Shown: positions 24,866 to 34,701 of the stretch, piece after piece
How the letters are laid out: every line of letters begins with the position of its first letter
Numbering within the stretch: position 1 is the first letter of the stretch
NCBI GenBank assembly: GCA_023313575.1
Contig: JAJTTP010000001.1
Span: 4,464,001 to 4,528,000 of the forward strand
Length of the DNA stretch: 64,000 nucleotides
Reading direction: 5' to 3'
Source: Eutypella sp. D-1
Taxonomy: Eukaryota; Ascomycota; Sordariomycetes; Xylariales; Diatrypaceae
Program-made: the position numbers and the translations under genes
Notes under the pieces: model-generated
Told to the model about the DNA's origin: nothing
Seen by the model: only the letters and a program-made list of their open reading frames with translations
Databases searched by the model: none

Positions 24866-27800
24866 CTAGTCGTCATCACTATCCGGGACTTCAAAATCAT
24901 CATCATCCTCGTCATCGGAGCTCTCGATCTGCCGCCTACGAGTGCGCCTCCTCCTGGTGTCCGCCCTCTTAGGCTTTGCCTTGGGCTTCGCCGCCGCCTT
25001 CGTGAGTTTCTTCAGGGCTGGTTTGGAAGGGGAAGGTTCTTCTTCACGGGGACTGGGTGGCGACTCTTGGAGAAAGCCCCCTGCTGCCAGATCCGCCTGT
25101 GACTCCTCGTGACCATCCTGCATATCCAGGAGACCCTCATCGTCACTGTCCTCATCGTCGTCGTTGCGGGTCGCTGGGAAGAAGCTAGACGTGAGCCGCT
25201 GGGACCCATCTCCATCCTGCTCCTCTTCCTCGTATCCCTCGGGCAGGAAGCCACCGGCCATGTCCTCGTCCGGCGCGTCGTCGCCGGCGCCGTCCCCTTC
25301 CGCCTCGGCATGGCCGAATACATCGACGCGATCATCAAGGTGGCCGTAGTCCTGGCGGATCCTGTCGGCGATGCGAAGGCCCATGAGGAGCTTCCGCCAC
25401 ATACCGAGGGCGGCCTTGCGCCGCTTCTCGTCCTCCTTCCGGCGGCGTTCGGCCTCGTCCTTCTCGAGCTCCTCGAGCGCGCGCTCCTCGTGCTCCTCGG
25501 CTATTACGACGCCCTGTATGACGGGAACGGCCATGCGGTGGCCGAACTCAAAGCCGACGACGGCCTCCGCGTAGTCAATTCCTAGGCGCTTGCAGACGCG
25601 CACGGCGCCGCGGTAAGGCAGGTGCACCGCGCCCTCGGGACACATGTGCTCGGCGAACATATCGATATTGCCGTATTCGTTCTTTGGTATCACGCCATCT
25701 TGAATAGGGTCTGGGATGATCCAGTCCGTCTGCTCGTAGCTGTAAAGTGGCTGCAGAACCTTCTGTCCCGTGGCCCGCTCGGCCTCCGCTATCTCCCGCC
25801 GGCGATTCGTTGTTGCTGCCCGGTATGGAGCGTGCTTCAGTGGCGTAGCGCCCGGGAGTGGCGCGCGACCCTGCTTGTGCCAAGTTTCCGCGCTCTTGAC
25901 TGCCACTACGTCTTTCCGAAGGTATACGTTTTCTTCCTCCACTTTTCCCCCCTTGACCTTGTTGCGGAACACTTTGACTGGGATGGCGTCCGACAGCAGC
26001 GCTTCCTCGCGCTTGAGGTGGCGCTCCAGCACATACTCCTTTGACGTCTTGTAGTACTGCAGCGTCTCTTCCCCTTCCTTAACTTCCTTCTTCTCAGGCT
26101 TGGCAGGCTTTAAGTCAGTCGACTCCTCCTCTTCATCCAGCTCTGTAATTGGGCATCGCCACCCGCCCCGGGCGTATCCGCGCATCACCGACCGGAACCA
26201 GTCGAAATGTTCGTAGCGCTTAACCTTGCCATGCCTGTTGTATACCAGGATCTTCTCTACGGGCATCCTGGCGCCCTTCGTCTTGCCAGGGAAAATTTGC
26301 TTCCTCAGATACCGCACTGTGACATCCTTCGCTGTACCGTCCTGGGAAAACCCGATGCAGTATGCCATTATCTGCTTTGCTTTCTCTGCCTTACCTCCCC
26401 TCGGCTCCAGAGATTCAATGAGCTCCCTGTTGCTGCCGACTACGGCCTTGACGATGGCGTCGACGGGGATCCACTTCTTGGTGATCGGCGATAGCACTTC
26501 CGTCCAGTAGTGCGGAAACTCGAGGTCTTTGTCGTAGAGCTTCGGCTTCGGTTGCTTGGGTCGGACCTGATCGGTCACGTCAACCACCGAATCGTCGTCG
26601 CTATCGTCTGTGACCGGGTCCGCATATTCATCAGAGTCGTCCAGGTCCATCTTGAGTGCATCGTGGTCGCTCTTCCGCCTTCTTCGGCTTGCGGGTCTAG
26701 TCGGAGCCTTTCTCTTGGGCATTGGCGCCTTTTTAGCCGGCTTCTTCGCATTGGCCTTGCTAGCTTCGCTTTCGTCCGACTGGTTTTCTTGGGGAACGGG
26801 ATCATCGGCCTCTTCAATCTTGCTCCAACCAAAGCCGACCGGCTGCACGTTGGCGACTAGCCTGGCCTCAAGCCCCAAGCCTCGTAGGAGCGCTGTGAAC
26901 AGTTGGGCCCCCACATCACGGCTACCCGAGCATTCTTGGGCGCAGCGCCGAAACTCATTGATATTTCTGATCCGCTCACCGTGGCGTTCGAGCTCGTACT
27001 CACCCTTTCTAAAGCTCTCTCTGATCTCCGCAAGCCTACGGGAATCCATATAGCCCCACCTCCGGAGCCCAGGTGCCATGATGCGGAACCGTTGCCTCCA
27101 CCAGGACACCAGACACTTCATGAGCCTGAGTAGGGGATCGCCGTGGCTCATGTCCGGAACACCTCTCTCAAGTCGGTCTGCTGCATCGCTCCAGTCCCTC
27201 GTTGGCTTAGCAGCGGGCTGTTTGCCCTTCGCCTTTCCTCTGGCCCCTTTCCTCGTTTTGCTCAGCTTCTCGGGCGGCTCTTCTGGTTTCTCCAGGCCGC
27301 TATTGCGTCTCCAGCGGTCGACCTCGTCCCACAGTCGCGGCGGGAGGTGGGATATCATGATAGCCCGGACCTCATCGTCGCAGAGCCAGGCATTCCGGAT
27401 TGCGTTGTGCCATAGCAGGAACTGCACGTGCATACAATGGGTCGCGACGCGGATGGCCTTCTCCCACTTCGAAGCACCCCTCTTCTTCAGATCGCTCGCC
27501 AGGGAGACACTGGGACCTTGGTACAGGATCAGCTCTAAGTCGCCCGAGGGCACGTGCTCGGGCTGCTCGACGTGCGCCGGCACGTCCTCGAACTCCACGT
27601 CGTCGTCGGAGTCCTCCGAGTCGTGGCTCACTTTCTGCCGCTTCGGTAGCGGCGGCGGCACGTCTTCGAACTCGGTATCCGACAGTGAACTGAGCGAGCT
27701 GCTTTCGTCGTCGTCATCCTGCATCTGCTGGATGGCCGTCCTGGTCTTCTCGGCAGACCGTGTTTTCGGGCCAGCATCCAGGTCGTCGAAAAGGGTGCTT

Positions 27801-27928
27801 TTCCGCACTGGCACGTCCTTAACAGGCGTTGCGCCGCCTCCCTTGGTAGTTTGCTGCTTCTTGGCATCCCGTGCATTGCCCGGGGGCGACGGGGTGCGCA
27901 GGTGTTTGCGCGGAACATGTGGAGGCAT
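24866..27928 (-). CDS. RAD4: DNA repair protein Rad4/XPC
   Basis: Single exon, 1020 aa from the first in-frame ATG at 27928 (MPPHVPRKHL). Rad4/XPC recognises helix-distorting lesions and starts global-genome nucleotide excision repair, with Rad23 as partner in yeast. Parts seen: a disordered acidic N-terminus (about 1-150); a transglutaminase-like domain (to about 620) including AQLFTALLRGLGLEARLVANVQ and later HYWTEVLSPITKKWIPVDAI; beta-hairpin domains BHD1 (from about 630, YVLERHLKREEALL) and BHD2 and BHD3 (to about 800, including VHLPYRGAVRVCKRLGIDYAEAVVGFEF), which bind damaged DNA; and a long C-terminal tail (about 840-1020) alternating acidic and basic blocks, ending in an Asp/Glu-rich run. 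It is larger than yeast Rad4 (754 aa), as in other filamentous fungi. Its promoter faces the AN1-finger gene. Confidence 0.95.
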   Translation of the reverse strand: MPPHVPRKHLRTPSPPGNARDAKKQQTTKGGGATPVKDVPVRKSTLFDDLDAGPKTRSAEKTRTAIQQMQDDDDESSSLSSLSDTEFEDVPPPLPKRQKVSHDSEDSDDDVEFEDVPAHVEQPEHVPSGDLELILYQGPSVSLASDLKKRGASKWEKAIRVATHCMHVQFLLWHNAIRNAWLCDDEVRAIMISHLPPRLWDEVDRWRRNSGLEKPEEPPEKLSKTRKGARGKAKGKQPAAKPTRDWSDAADRLERGVPDMSHGDPLLRLMKCLVSWWRQRFRIMAPGLRRWGYMDSRRLAEIRESFRKGEYELERHGERIRNINEFRRCAQECSGSRDVGAQLFTALLRGLGLEARLVANVQPVGFGWSKIEEADDPVPQENQSDESEASKANAKKPAKKAPMPKRKAPTRPASRRRRKSDHDALKMDLDDSDEYADPVTDDSDDDSVVDVTDQVRPKQPKPKLYDKDLEFPHYWTEVLSPITKKWIPVDAIVKAVVGSNRELIESLEPRGGKAEKAKQIMAYCIGFSQDGTAKDVTVRYLRKQIFPGKTKGARMPVEKILVYNRHGKVKRYEHFDWFRSVMRGYARGGWRCPITELDEEEESTDLKPAKPEKKEVKEGEETLQYYKTSKEYVLERHLKREEALLSDAIPVKVFRNKVKGGKVEEENVYLRKDVVAVKSAETWHKQGRAPLPGATPLKHAPYRAATTNRRREIAEAERATGQKVLQPLYSYEQTDWIIPDPIQDGVIPKNEYGNIDMFAEHMCPEGAVHLPYRGAVRVCKRLGIDYAEAVVGFEFGHRMAVPVIQGVVIAEEHEERALEELEKDEAERRRKEDEKRRKAALGMWRKLLMGLRIADRIRQDYGHLDDRVDVFGHAEAEGDGAGDDAPDEDMAGGFLPEGYEEEEQDGDGSQRLTSSFFPATRNDDDEDSDDEGLLDMQDGHEESQADLAAGGFLQESPPSPREEEPSPSKPALKKLTKAAAKPKAKPKRADTRRRRTRRRQIESSDDEDDDDFEVPDSDDD

Positions 27929-28648
27929 CTCCGACGATATGTTACATGTTGCGGCAATTGCGCATCTAGAAAGTCTTGGGATCAAGACAGATTAGAAATT
28001 GTAATTCACAAATGTGCACATACTATATTTGCTACGTGTAACCGAATGACTGTTGCTAATATTGGGCTGGACGCGAAGATTTGGCGAAGGGAACTGTACA
28101 TAGTGCGTCTCAGTGTACTTAGGTATGTTACAGTGTAAGTAGTCGTCATTGACAAACACGAAAGCAGCTGACCAAGCGCTAAAGGACCGCCAGGTGCCGC
28201 GCAACCAGGCAACCCGGCAGCCCCGGACAATTAAGCTAGTGGGGCCGCATGTAGACTAGAGCCGTACGTACAGATCAGACGAGCTGACGGGGTACAGTAG
28301 ACACTAATCTATATATAGCTTAGCAGCCTTAGGCACATACCAACCCCGCTATAGGGCAGTCGAATACGCTAGGGTATTTAATGTACGTACCTACTTCAGC
28401 CTGCTCAGCTAAAGTCGCCCCTATTTAATACGTTAATCCACCTGCTTCGAGACTCTTCTCCAAGAACCTTTACATATTACATAACCTAAGGGGGTAACCT
28501 AAGGGGGCGACGTCAGACTCGTTACCTTCTCCTTCTCGAACGCTTACGAACACGCTTCGTGCCTATTCGACTCGACGGACCCCCCCGAGGATTACAAAAA
28601 GACCAATATAGTACGCCCACAGGTGACAGCGACACATAAGAAGACACG
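27929..28648. promoter_or_regulatory. Divergent promoter region, RAD4 / AN1-finger gene
   Basis: 720 bases between divergent starts. It contains TATATATAG at about 28310-28318 and a perfect 13-base tandem duplication of TAACCTAAGGGGG (28482-28507), giving two AGGGG cores in the orientation of the AN1-finger gene. Confidence 0.5.
28482..28507 (+). promoter_or_regulatory. Tandem AGGGG (STRE-like) sites
   Basis: Two abutting copies of TAACCTAAGGGGG lie 142-167 bases before the ATG at 28649. AGGGG is the core of the yeast stress response element bound by Msn2/Msn4-type zinc-finger factors. Function here is inferred from the motif. Confidence 0.35.
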
Positions 28649-29608
28649 ATGGCATCCTCATCATCGACACCGACCGCGGACCAGTCCGACACGAGCTACG
28701 TCAAAATGGACAAAGAAAACAAGGACGGAATCGACGTGACGCTGGTGGGAAAGCACTGCCAGCTCGAATACTGCAATCAACTAGACTTCTTGCCGTTCTT
28801 GTGCCAGAGCTGCCGAAAAACCTTCTGCCTCGACCACCGGACGGAGGACGCGCACCGATGCGCCAACAAGGGCGCGTGGGCCGAGCGGAAGCGACAAGCG
28901 CAGCTGGCGCGGCCCTCGGCGGGCGAGGGAAGGCGGATGCGGGACCTCGTGAGCGAGAAGCCGTGCGCCGCCGATGAGTGCAAGACCGTGGTGGGCACGA
29001 GCCTCGTGCCGGGCGTCCACTGCGCCTCCTGCAACCGCGACTACTGCCTCAAGCACCGGCTGCGCGAGGAGCACGACTGCGCGAACAAGGCTCCAGTGGG
29101 CGCGCGCCCCTCCGCCGCGGCCGAGCAGACGCGATCGGCGCTGGCGCGGCTGCGGGCGTGGGGCGCGGCGAAGCGGGAGCAGGCGCAGGCGGCGACGACG
29201 CGGGCGCTGCCAAAGGCGCGGCCGAGCAGCGCGGCGGCGCGGCTCGCGGCCGTCAACGGGCTCAAGAAGACGGCCAAGGGCGACGCCAAGCTGGCCCCCG
29301 AGAAGCGCGTGTACCTGTACGTCGAGGCCGAGGCCGCCACCACCACCGCCAAGTTCCCGCGCGGCGAGTTCTTCTACTCCCGCGACTGGGCCGTCGGCCG
29401 CCTGCTCGACGCCGCCGCCCGCAGCCTCCAGGTCGAGAACGTCAATAATCAGTCCGCCGACGAGCGCGATCGCCTCCGCGTCTTCCACGTCGAGGGCGGC
29501 CGCCTGCTTGAGTTTAACGAGAAGGTCGGCGCCGCCCTCGTCAGCGGGAACACCGTCGTCCTGCTGAGGGGGGTCGGGCCGCCGCCAGGGCTCATCGACC
29601 TCAAGTGA
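28649..29608 (+). CDS. Two-AN1 zinc finger protein, Cuz1/ZFAND1-like
   Basis: Single exon, 319 aa. Two AN1-type zinc fingers are plain: CQLEYCNQLDFLPFLCQSC with FCLDHR...H.C (about residues 37-71), and a second starting KPCAADEC with CASCNRDYCLKHR and HDC (about 105-145). An Ala/Arg-rich linker follows, then a C-terminal ubiquitin-like region (about 220-319) with VYLYVEAE, FPRGEFFYSRDWAVGRLLD and the closing GNTVVLLRG. This order (AN1, AN1, Ubl) is that of Cuz1/ZFAND1, which brings Cdc48/p97 and the proteasome together, notably under arsenite stress; that role is taken from the family. The coding region is very GC-rich and Ala/Arg-biased in the linker, producing long meaningless frames on the other strand. 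The promoter has two STRE-like sites. Confidence 0.88.
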   Translation: MASSSSTPTADQSDTSYVKMDKENKDGIDVTLVGKHCQLEYCNQLDFLPFLCQSCRKTFCLDHRTEDAHRCANKGAWAERKRQAQLARPSAGEGRRMRDLVSEKPCAADECKTVVGTSLVPGVHCASCNRDYCLKHRLREEHDCANKAPVGARPSAAAEQTRSALARLRAWGAAKREQAQAATTRALPKARPSSAAARLAAVNGLKKTAKGDAKLAPEKRVYLYVEAEAATTTAKFPRGEFFYSRDWAVGRLLDAAARSLQVENVNNQSADERDRLRVFHVEGGRLLEFNEKVGAALVSGNTVVLLRGVGPPPGLIDLK

Positions 29609-30007
29609 AAAAAAAAAAAAGCGCGGGATTCTTTGGTTTGTGGGGCAAAAGGGGGGTGTTCTGGGATTTTTAGGTGATATCAAGAGCGAGCGATGTGCAT
29701 GGGGCGGCGTTTTATCATGCGTTGAGTTGTATAAGGGATTCTAAACTGGACCTTCGTGGGGCGAAACTAGGCTTGTTTTATGTTAAAAAAACACAGTTGT
29801 CACATATAATTACATGCGTAGCATTCCTTCCTTTGATATAGACTACATCAAGTGGTAAGGCGCATTTAACACCCCCCTTCCCAACCCCACCCCACCCCAT
29901 ACACCCATCGCCGCAATCCGACGCATAAGAAGCTGAGCAGAGAGCACGCCTAGCGCCGTGGCAGAAAACCTCCATACGTATATACACATTCCATCCCAGG
30001 CGCCTGG
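29609..30007. other. Convergent intergenic, AN1-finger / MTFP1-type
   Basis: About 400 bases between two convergent stop codons, starting with a run of A directly after the AN1-finger stop. Probably both 3' UTRs. Confidence 0.5.
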
Positions 30008-31056
30008 TTACAACTCCTTCTCCTTCGACTTCTTGTGGGCCAGCGAGGCCTCCCTCCCGGTGGCGGGCGCGTCGCCTACGTAAGCCTGCCCCCCGTATAG
30101 CGCAAACCCCTTGTGGAACATCCACTCGACGGCGTTCTCGACCGGCTTGTCGAAAAGCGTCGGCAGGAACGGCACGACGGAGAGTCCGAGCCCGATGGGC
30201 ACCCAGGTCCTGACGACCGTGTTCTTGGAGCCCTTCAGGGCCCTGCCGGAGTACCGGACCACGCTGTGGATGGTGAAGGCGGGCAGGCCCATTGACGCGA
30301 GGCTCTGGAAGATGCCGCGCTGCACCATGACGGTGCGGTAGTCCTCGAGCGGCGTGACGACGCCGGGCTGGGCATCGGTCGCGTCCACGGGGCCAGACAG
30401 CCCGGTAGCACGCTGTTGCTTGTCGGTGAGCACCAGCTGGGGGTTCAGCTTGCGCTGGTTCTGCCAGTACGCCTTGTAACCCTCGTAGGAGACGTCGCCT
30501 AGGATGTACGCCCACGATATCCCATACGCACTCCGGACCAACCACGGGTGAGCCACGGGCCGGAACGACTCGCCTATGTCGGAGGTGTACGCGACGTAGC
30601 GGTGCGCCGAGAGCATGATGGTGCGGAGGCGGTTCGCATAGGCGGCATATCGGAGGTTGGACTCGGTCGAGTCGGGGGCGCTGGGCGGATATTATGTTAG
30701 TCTTCCCTCTATTATAAATAGAGCGGCAGCAAAGCATCGACGGTCGCAACGGTCACGACGGTCACGACGGTCACGACGATCGTGAGGGTCGAGAGGGTGC
30801 TTTCAAAGCGACGGACGTACTATCCCTCTACCAACTCGTCGAAGAAGTTATCGTCCTTGTCGGCCTTGTCTACGATGCTCTGCATGCCCTTGGGCAAGTC
30901 CCGGCGATCCGGGAGCTTGTCGGGGTTGAAGTCGGTCGCATCTTTGCGGGGATCGATACTCGTGGTGGCAGCAGTGGATGCATCGGTTTTTTTCGATGCA
31001 TCACCAGACTGTTTAGAGGCATCGTCGGGTTTATCTGGTCGCTTGGACCAAAACAT
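30008..31056 (-). CDS. Mitochondrial fission process protein 1 (MTFP1/MTP18-type)
   Basis: Exons 31056-30821 and 30680-30008 give 303 codons (302 aa). The 140-nt intron has a GTACGT donor, a GACTAACA branch and a CGCCCAG acceptor. The join reads DELVEGYAPDSTESNLRYAA. The exon 1 part is a charged, Asp/Lys-rich N-terminus (about 79 residues). The rest carries the MTFP1 core: LRYAAYANRLRTIMLSAHRY, YTSDIGESFRPV, AYGISWAYILGDVSYEGYKA, RGIFQSLASMGLPAFTIHS and a C-terminal hydrophobic VPIGLGLSVVPFLPTLFDKP. Family members sit in the mitochondrial inner membrane and promote organelle division in animals; fungal function is less studied. The protein is longer than human MTFP1 (166 aa) because of the N-terminal extension and an insert. 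The intron contains a 9-base minisatellite. Confidence 0.88.
30742..30777. repeat. 9-bp minisatellite in an intron
   Basis: Three perfect copies of GGTCACGAC (30751-30777) preceded by one variant copy GGTCGCAAC (30742-30750). They lie inside the intron of the MTFP1-type gene. Confidence 0.8.
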
Positions 31057-31744
31057 GATGGCGGCAGTTCTTTTTCTTATTGAATATTCGGCACAGATAC
31101 AAAGAGATGCCTATACTAGTCAACGGAATGATCCGATCATCTAAGGCAATGGGAGATGGGAAAAGTTGGAAATGAGGCAAAGTTTTTATTTGTAAGGTGC
31201 TACTACTACGGGTGCAGTACGGAGTAGGAAAGATGAAATACCGCGATGTCCGCGATGCCCAGCGGCGGCGATGATGTCGTCACCCCTCAGCCTCAATCCC
31301 GATACGCACTATCTAGGCCCACTATCTACCTGTAGGTGGGGTGGGGCATTATTACCCCGTACGGAGTACAAGATACGGAAGTTATTGTACCTCGGCCCTT
31401 TGGCCCCCAACTTCCAAGGGACCTTCCTCGACTTCAATGTTGTTAGAGGTAGCCTCTCAGCCACAACTTATGGGAAAATATCGGACAAGTGAGAAAATGG
31501 CTCCTGTGGCTGATAACTACATACAAAATGCCAAGATCCACTAACACATATTCGGAAAGGCTCGATGAATTCTCGGGACGGAGCTCTGCGGCTTTCTCTA
31601 ACTTTGAGCAGTTATTTTTATAGTACAGCAGTATTTCAACATATTCACCAGCTCCAGTCAAGACGTCAAACCCTTCACGACAGGCAGTCCACATTCACAC
31701 ACCCACGGACTCAATTTGCCAATTTCTCCGTCATAACCGCCAAT
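31057..31744. promoter_or_regulatory. Shared divergent promoter, MTFP1-type gene / ATP19
   Basis: 688 bases between the start codons of two divergent nuclear genes for mitochondrial inner-membrane proteins. No ORF in it is credible. No specific factor site is claimed. Confidence 0.5.
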
Positions 31745-32177
31745 ATGGTTCAGATGTACACTATTTTTGGCCGCCAGGTCGGCTCCCACTACGTGAGTTG
31801 CCCACCCTCCCGCTCGCTCGCTCGCCCCTCCGTCTCTCCGATCCGGAGAAGGTTCCTATACCTTCGGGGACGTCAAGTCTCCAGATCTTTATGCTAACCG
31901 CTACCCTTCTCTCTCCAGCTTGCCATTGGCACCATCACCACCTTGTTTGGTGGCATCTACCTGGCTCTGCCCAGCGGCAAGAAGCCCGCCACCCAGGCCC
32001 CTCCCATCAACGCATCCAGCTCCGACGAGGCCGACTTCATCCAGTGCGCAACCCCCCCCGCCACCCCCCCCTGCTCTGCGCATACTCCCTTCCCCGTCGT
32101 GCACCTGTATACTGACCTGCAGCAGAAATTTCCTGAAAGAGGCCGACAAGGAGGACAAGGGGGCTTCGAAACACTAG
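31745..32177 (+). CDS. ATP19: F1Fo ATP synthase subunit k (Atp19)
   Basis: A small spliced gene: exons 31745-31792, 31919-32043 and 32126-32177 give 75 codons (74 aa). The N-terminus VQMYTIFGRQVGSHYLAIGT spans the first joint and matches the conserved start of Atp19/subunit k, a one-pass inner-membrane protein of the Fo sector that helps stabilise ATP synthase dimers. One hydrophobic helix follows (LAIGTITTLFGGIYLAL), then a hydrophilic tail ending NFLKEADKEDKGASKH. The third exon's acceptor has two nearby AG choices; the one after 32125 keeps frame and gives FIQNFLKEA. Introns are 126 and 82 nt. The three tiny exons mean that no single reading frame reveals the gene. Confidence 0.88.
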
Positions 32178-33156
32178 AGCCCTAGTGAGAAGGGAGAGAG
32201 GGTTTTTACCGCACACCATTCCATGCCTCTACCGGTTCGCATGATCCAACTGTACATATAGAAGATGTCACAGCAAAAAAAGAAATTGAGAATTGAGAGC
32301 GGTGCAGCTGCCAGCACAGCATTGCTATGATTCAATGAACTCGAGCTTTTCCAGTTCGCCGAGAGGACTTATTGTGAGAAGACTAGGTGTCATGCCCATC
32401 ACGACTACGATAGCGACCTCATCTCTTACTCCCGGGACAATTTTCAGTTACTTGGTCATCGCCTGTTCTTCGATTCGGGTCCATTGGGCATTTTGTGGAA
32501 GCCACCGCACTCAGAACTTTTCAGTTCATGTGACCGCTCTAGCCGAGACCGAACTTGAAATATGCCGGAGATATCCTTGGGGAGGTTGTCTCAAGCTTGG
32601 GACTACTAATTCTCGTATGCAACGCAACATGCGACCCCCTAAAGTCTTCATAACTCATGGCTGTTGTGTGTGGCATGCCTACTCTAATTGGTTCGAGGTC
32701 CAGAGCCCTGGGAGCCAGAGCAGCAACCGCCTAGGTAATTGTTATTGTAAGCGTCATCTTAACACTGGAACCTCCCTAGGGTCCTCCTGATATCTCTCCT
32801 TTCCATCACCCAAGGACCGTACTTGGGGCCATTATTTAATCTGCATCCATTGGGTGCCTCAGTTCATTAAGAAGCCTACTCTGGGAGTCTGGGTAGCAGA
32901 AGGAAGTTACAAGTACAGTATCATATACGGTGTATAAACCATACACACTGTATTTGTACTGTTCCTCGTTTAAGCATGGAAAAGTCCCAAGTACCTGGTG
33001 GGTAGGTGCAGGCCTACCCAGCGTAAAGATTTCAACAAATACTGCCCATACTGTAATCTGTAATCTTGATGTGAACGGTAAAAAGCGCTTTTTAAATTTT
33101 TCAAGTCTTAAATATCGTCTTTAGAATATCTTAACACGCGCCCTTTAGCTGGCGTG
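32178..33156. other. Intergenic, ATP19 to lactonase
   Basis: Nearly 1 kb. A 165-codon open frame (32293-32790) has no family signature and unusual composition, so I do not call it a gene. The right half is AT-rich and must contain the lactonase promoter. Confidence 0.5.
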
Positions 33157-34701
33157 ATGGCCTCGATCACCGTTGAGGATATCCAGACGTTCCCCGCAGC
33201 CATCTGGGTGAGTTCTATTATAGCTAGGCACATGCCATCGAGATAATTATGTGCCATTTGCTAAAGCTATACGTAGAAGATAAAACTAGGGACAGCATCG
33301 AGTAATGAATTCAGGTGTGATGGCACCCTTCATCTGAAAACGGGGTTGTCCTGGAGTACTAAACCGTTGGCAGAAGGTCCCAGCTCTCAGGTCCAGACAA
33401 CATAGCCATTAGAGAATATCATCCAGACTTCACCAAGGTGACGGGATCATCAGGCCAGCCACCACTATTTTCGTCGCTGCTGACGTCCGACAACCCTCTA
33501 TTCTACAAGGGATGTGCTTATCTACCGGAACAGGACGAACTGTTCGTGACGTCTGACTTGCTTCCGTCGACCAGCAGCTCCAAACTGCCCGTCATTCTGA
33601 TATCGAGAATCTCGTTCCAGCGCACTTCAATTCCCAACAATCCTGGGGATGGCAGCCGGACGAGTTTCATCACCGCCGCCAAGTGGCAGAAGCTCCGGCC
33701 ACCAGCAGAAATCCCGATGCCGTCCGGCGTCATCCCGCACCAGAAAGGAGTCCTGTTTTGTTCCCAGGGCACGCTCGAGCCGCAATCCGGCGGGCTGTGG
33801 TACATGCCGCTGGGGAGGCCACCGGTCGCGGTGCTGAGGTCCTTCTTCGGGCGGCCGTTCAACTCGCTTCAGGATGTCACCCGTGGCCGCGGGAGCGGGG
33901 ACGCCGGCGCCCTCTGGTTCACGGACTCCGCCGCGGGCTTCGAGCACGAGCTGCGACCGCATTCGCGGCTGCCGGGCCATGTCTACCGCTTCGACCCGGG
34001 CACGGGCGAACTACGCGTCGTCGCCGACGGTTTCGGCAGTCCCGCGGGCGTCGCGCTCAGCCCCGGCGAGGATACCGCGTACGTCACCGACACCGCGGCA
34101 GCCCGTCCCGACGGGAGTGTAGACCCTACCCTGTAAGCATTATCGTGGAAGAGTGTCGCCCGCCACCTTGATATAAGAGTTGGCTGATAGTTCTGTCTGT
34201 CGGACGCAGGCCCGCGACGATCTACGCGTTCGACATCCTAGAGCGCTCAGGCTCGCTATTCCTCACCAACAGGCGCGTGTTCGCCTACGCGGCGGACGGC
34301 GTGCCGACATCCGTGCGCTGCGACCCCGTGGGGAACGTGTATGCCTCCTGTGGAGATGGTATCGAGGTCTGGAGTCCCGGGGGCTTGGCCTTGGGCCTGA
34401 TCGAGGTTCCCGGTTCGTCGTTTTCTAAGGCCCTTACCCCCCTGACCCCCCCTACCCCATTGGTTCCCCCTTTTCTCCTGGCCCCGCCCGTTTTCTGTTC
34501 CACGATTCATCTCTACGACCACCTGAGTAGTGCGTCCGCGTGATAGCTCTTCTAACGCTGTAATTTTCAGGCGGATGCTCTGGCTTTACCTTTGGCAGAG
34601 ACGGCGAGCTGTTCATCTGTGCTCTGCAGAACTTGTGGAGGGTCCAGCTGGAGAGCGGTCCGTGGCAGTCCTGGAGGCTGGCGGGCATGTCGACTGACTA
34701 G
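33157..34701 (+). CDS. SMP-30/gluconolactonase-like protein
   Basis: Four exons, 33157-33207, 33384-34132, 34210-34412 and 34571-34701, give 378 codons (377 aa). The six-bladed beta-propeller family includes gluconolactonase, paraoxonase-like and regucalcin enzymes, which hydrolyse lactones using a bound metal ion. Family marks: YKGCAYLPEQDELFVTSDL, GVIPHQKGVLFCSQG, the metal-site turn RPFNSLQDV, GALWFTDSAAGFE, GFGSPAGVALSPGEDTAYVTD, DPVGNVYASCGDGIEVWSPGG, and the closing blade GGCSGFTFGRDGELFICA, which is restored by the last splice. The third donor is GTTCGT, a weaker site than the others. No signal peptide is evident. A short first exon (MASITVEDIQTFPAAIW) is the least certain part; its phase-0 acceptor at 33383 is the only one nearby that fits. 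Confidence 0.87.

Noticed and set aside
24866..27985. RAD4 start extended to 27985
   Set aside because: The codon there is TTG. The first in-frame ATG is at 27928.
28781..29683. 300-codon minus-strand frame opposite the AN1-finger gene
   Set aside because: The opposite strand has two complete AN1 fingers. The antisense frame is a by-product of high GC.
29778..30749. 323-codon minus-strand frame at the MTFP1-type locus
   Set aside because: It overlaps the true coding exon in another frame and lacks the family motifs.
32293..32790. 165-codon + strand frame
   Set aside because: Unusual composition, no recognisable domain and no splice-extended partner. Could be a lineage-specific gene but unsupported.
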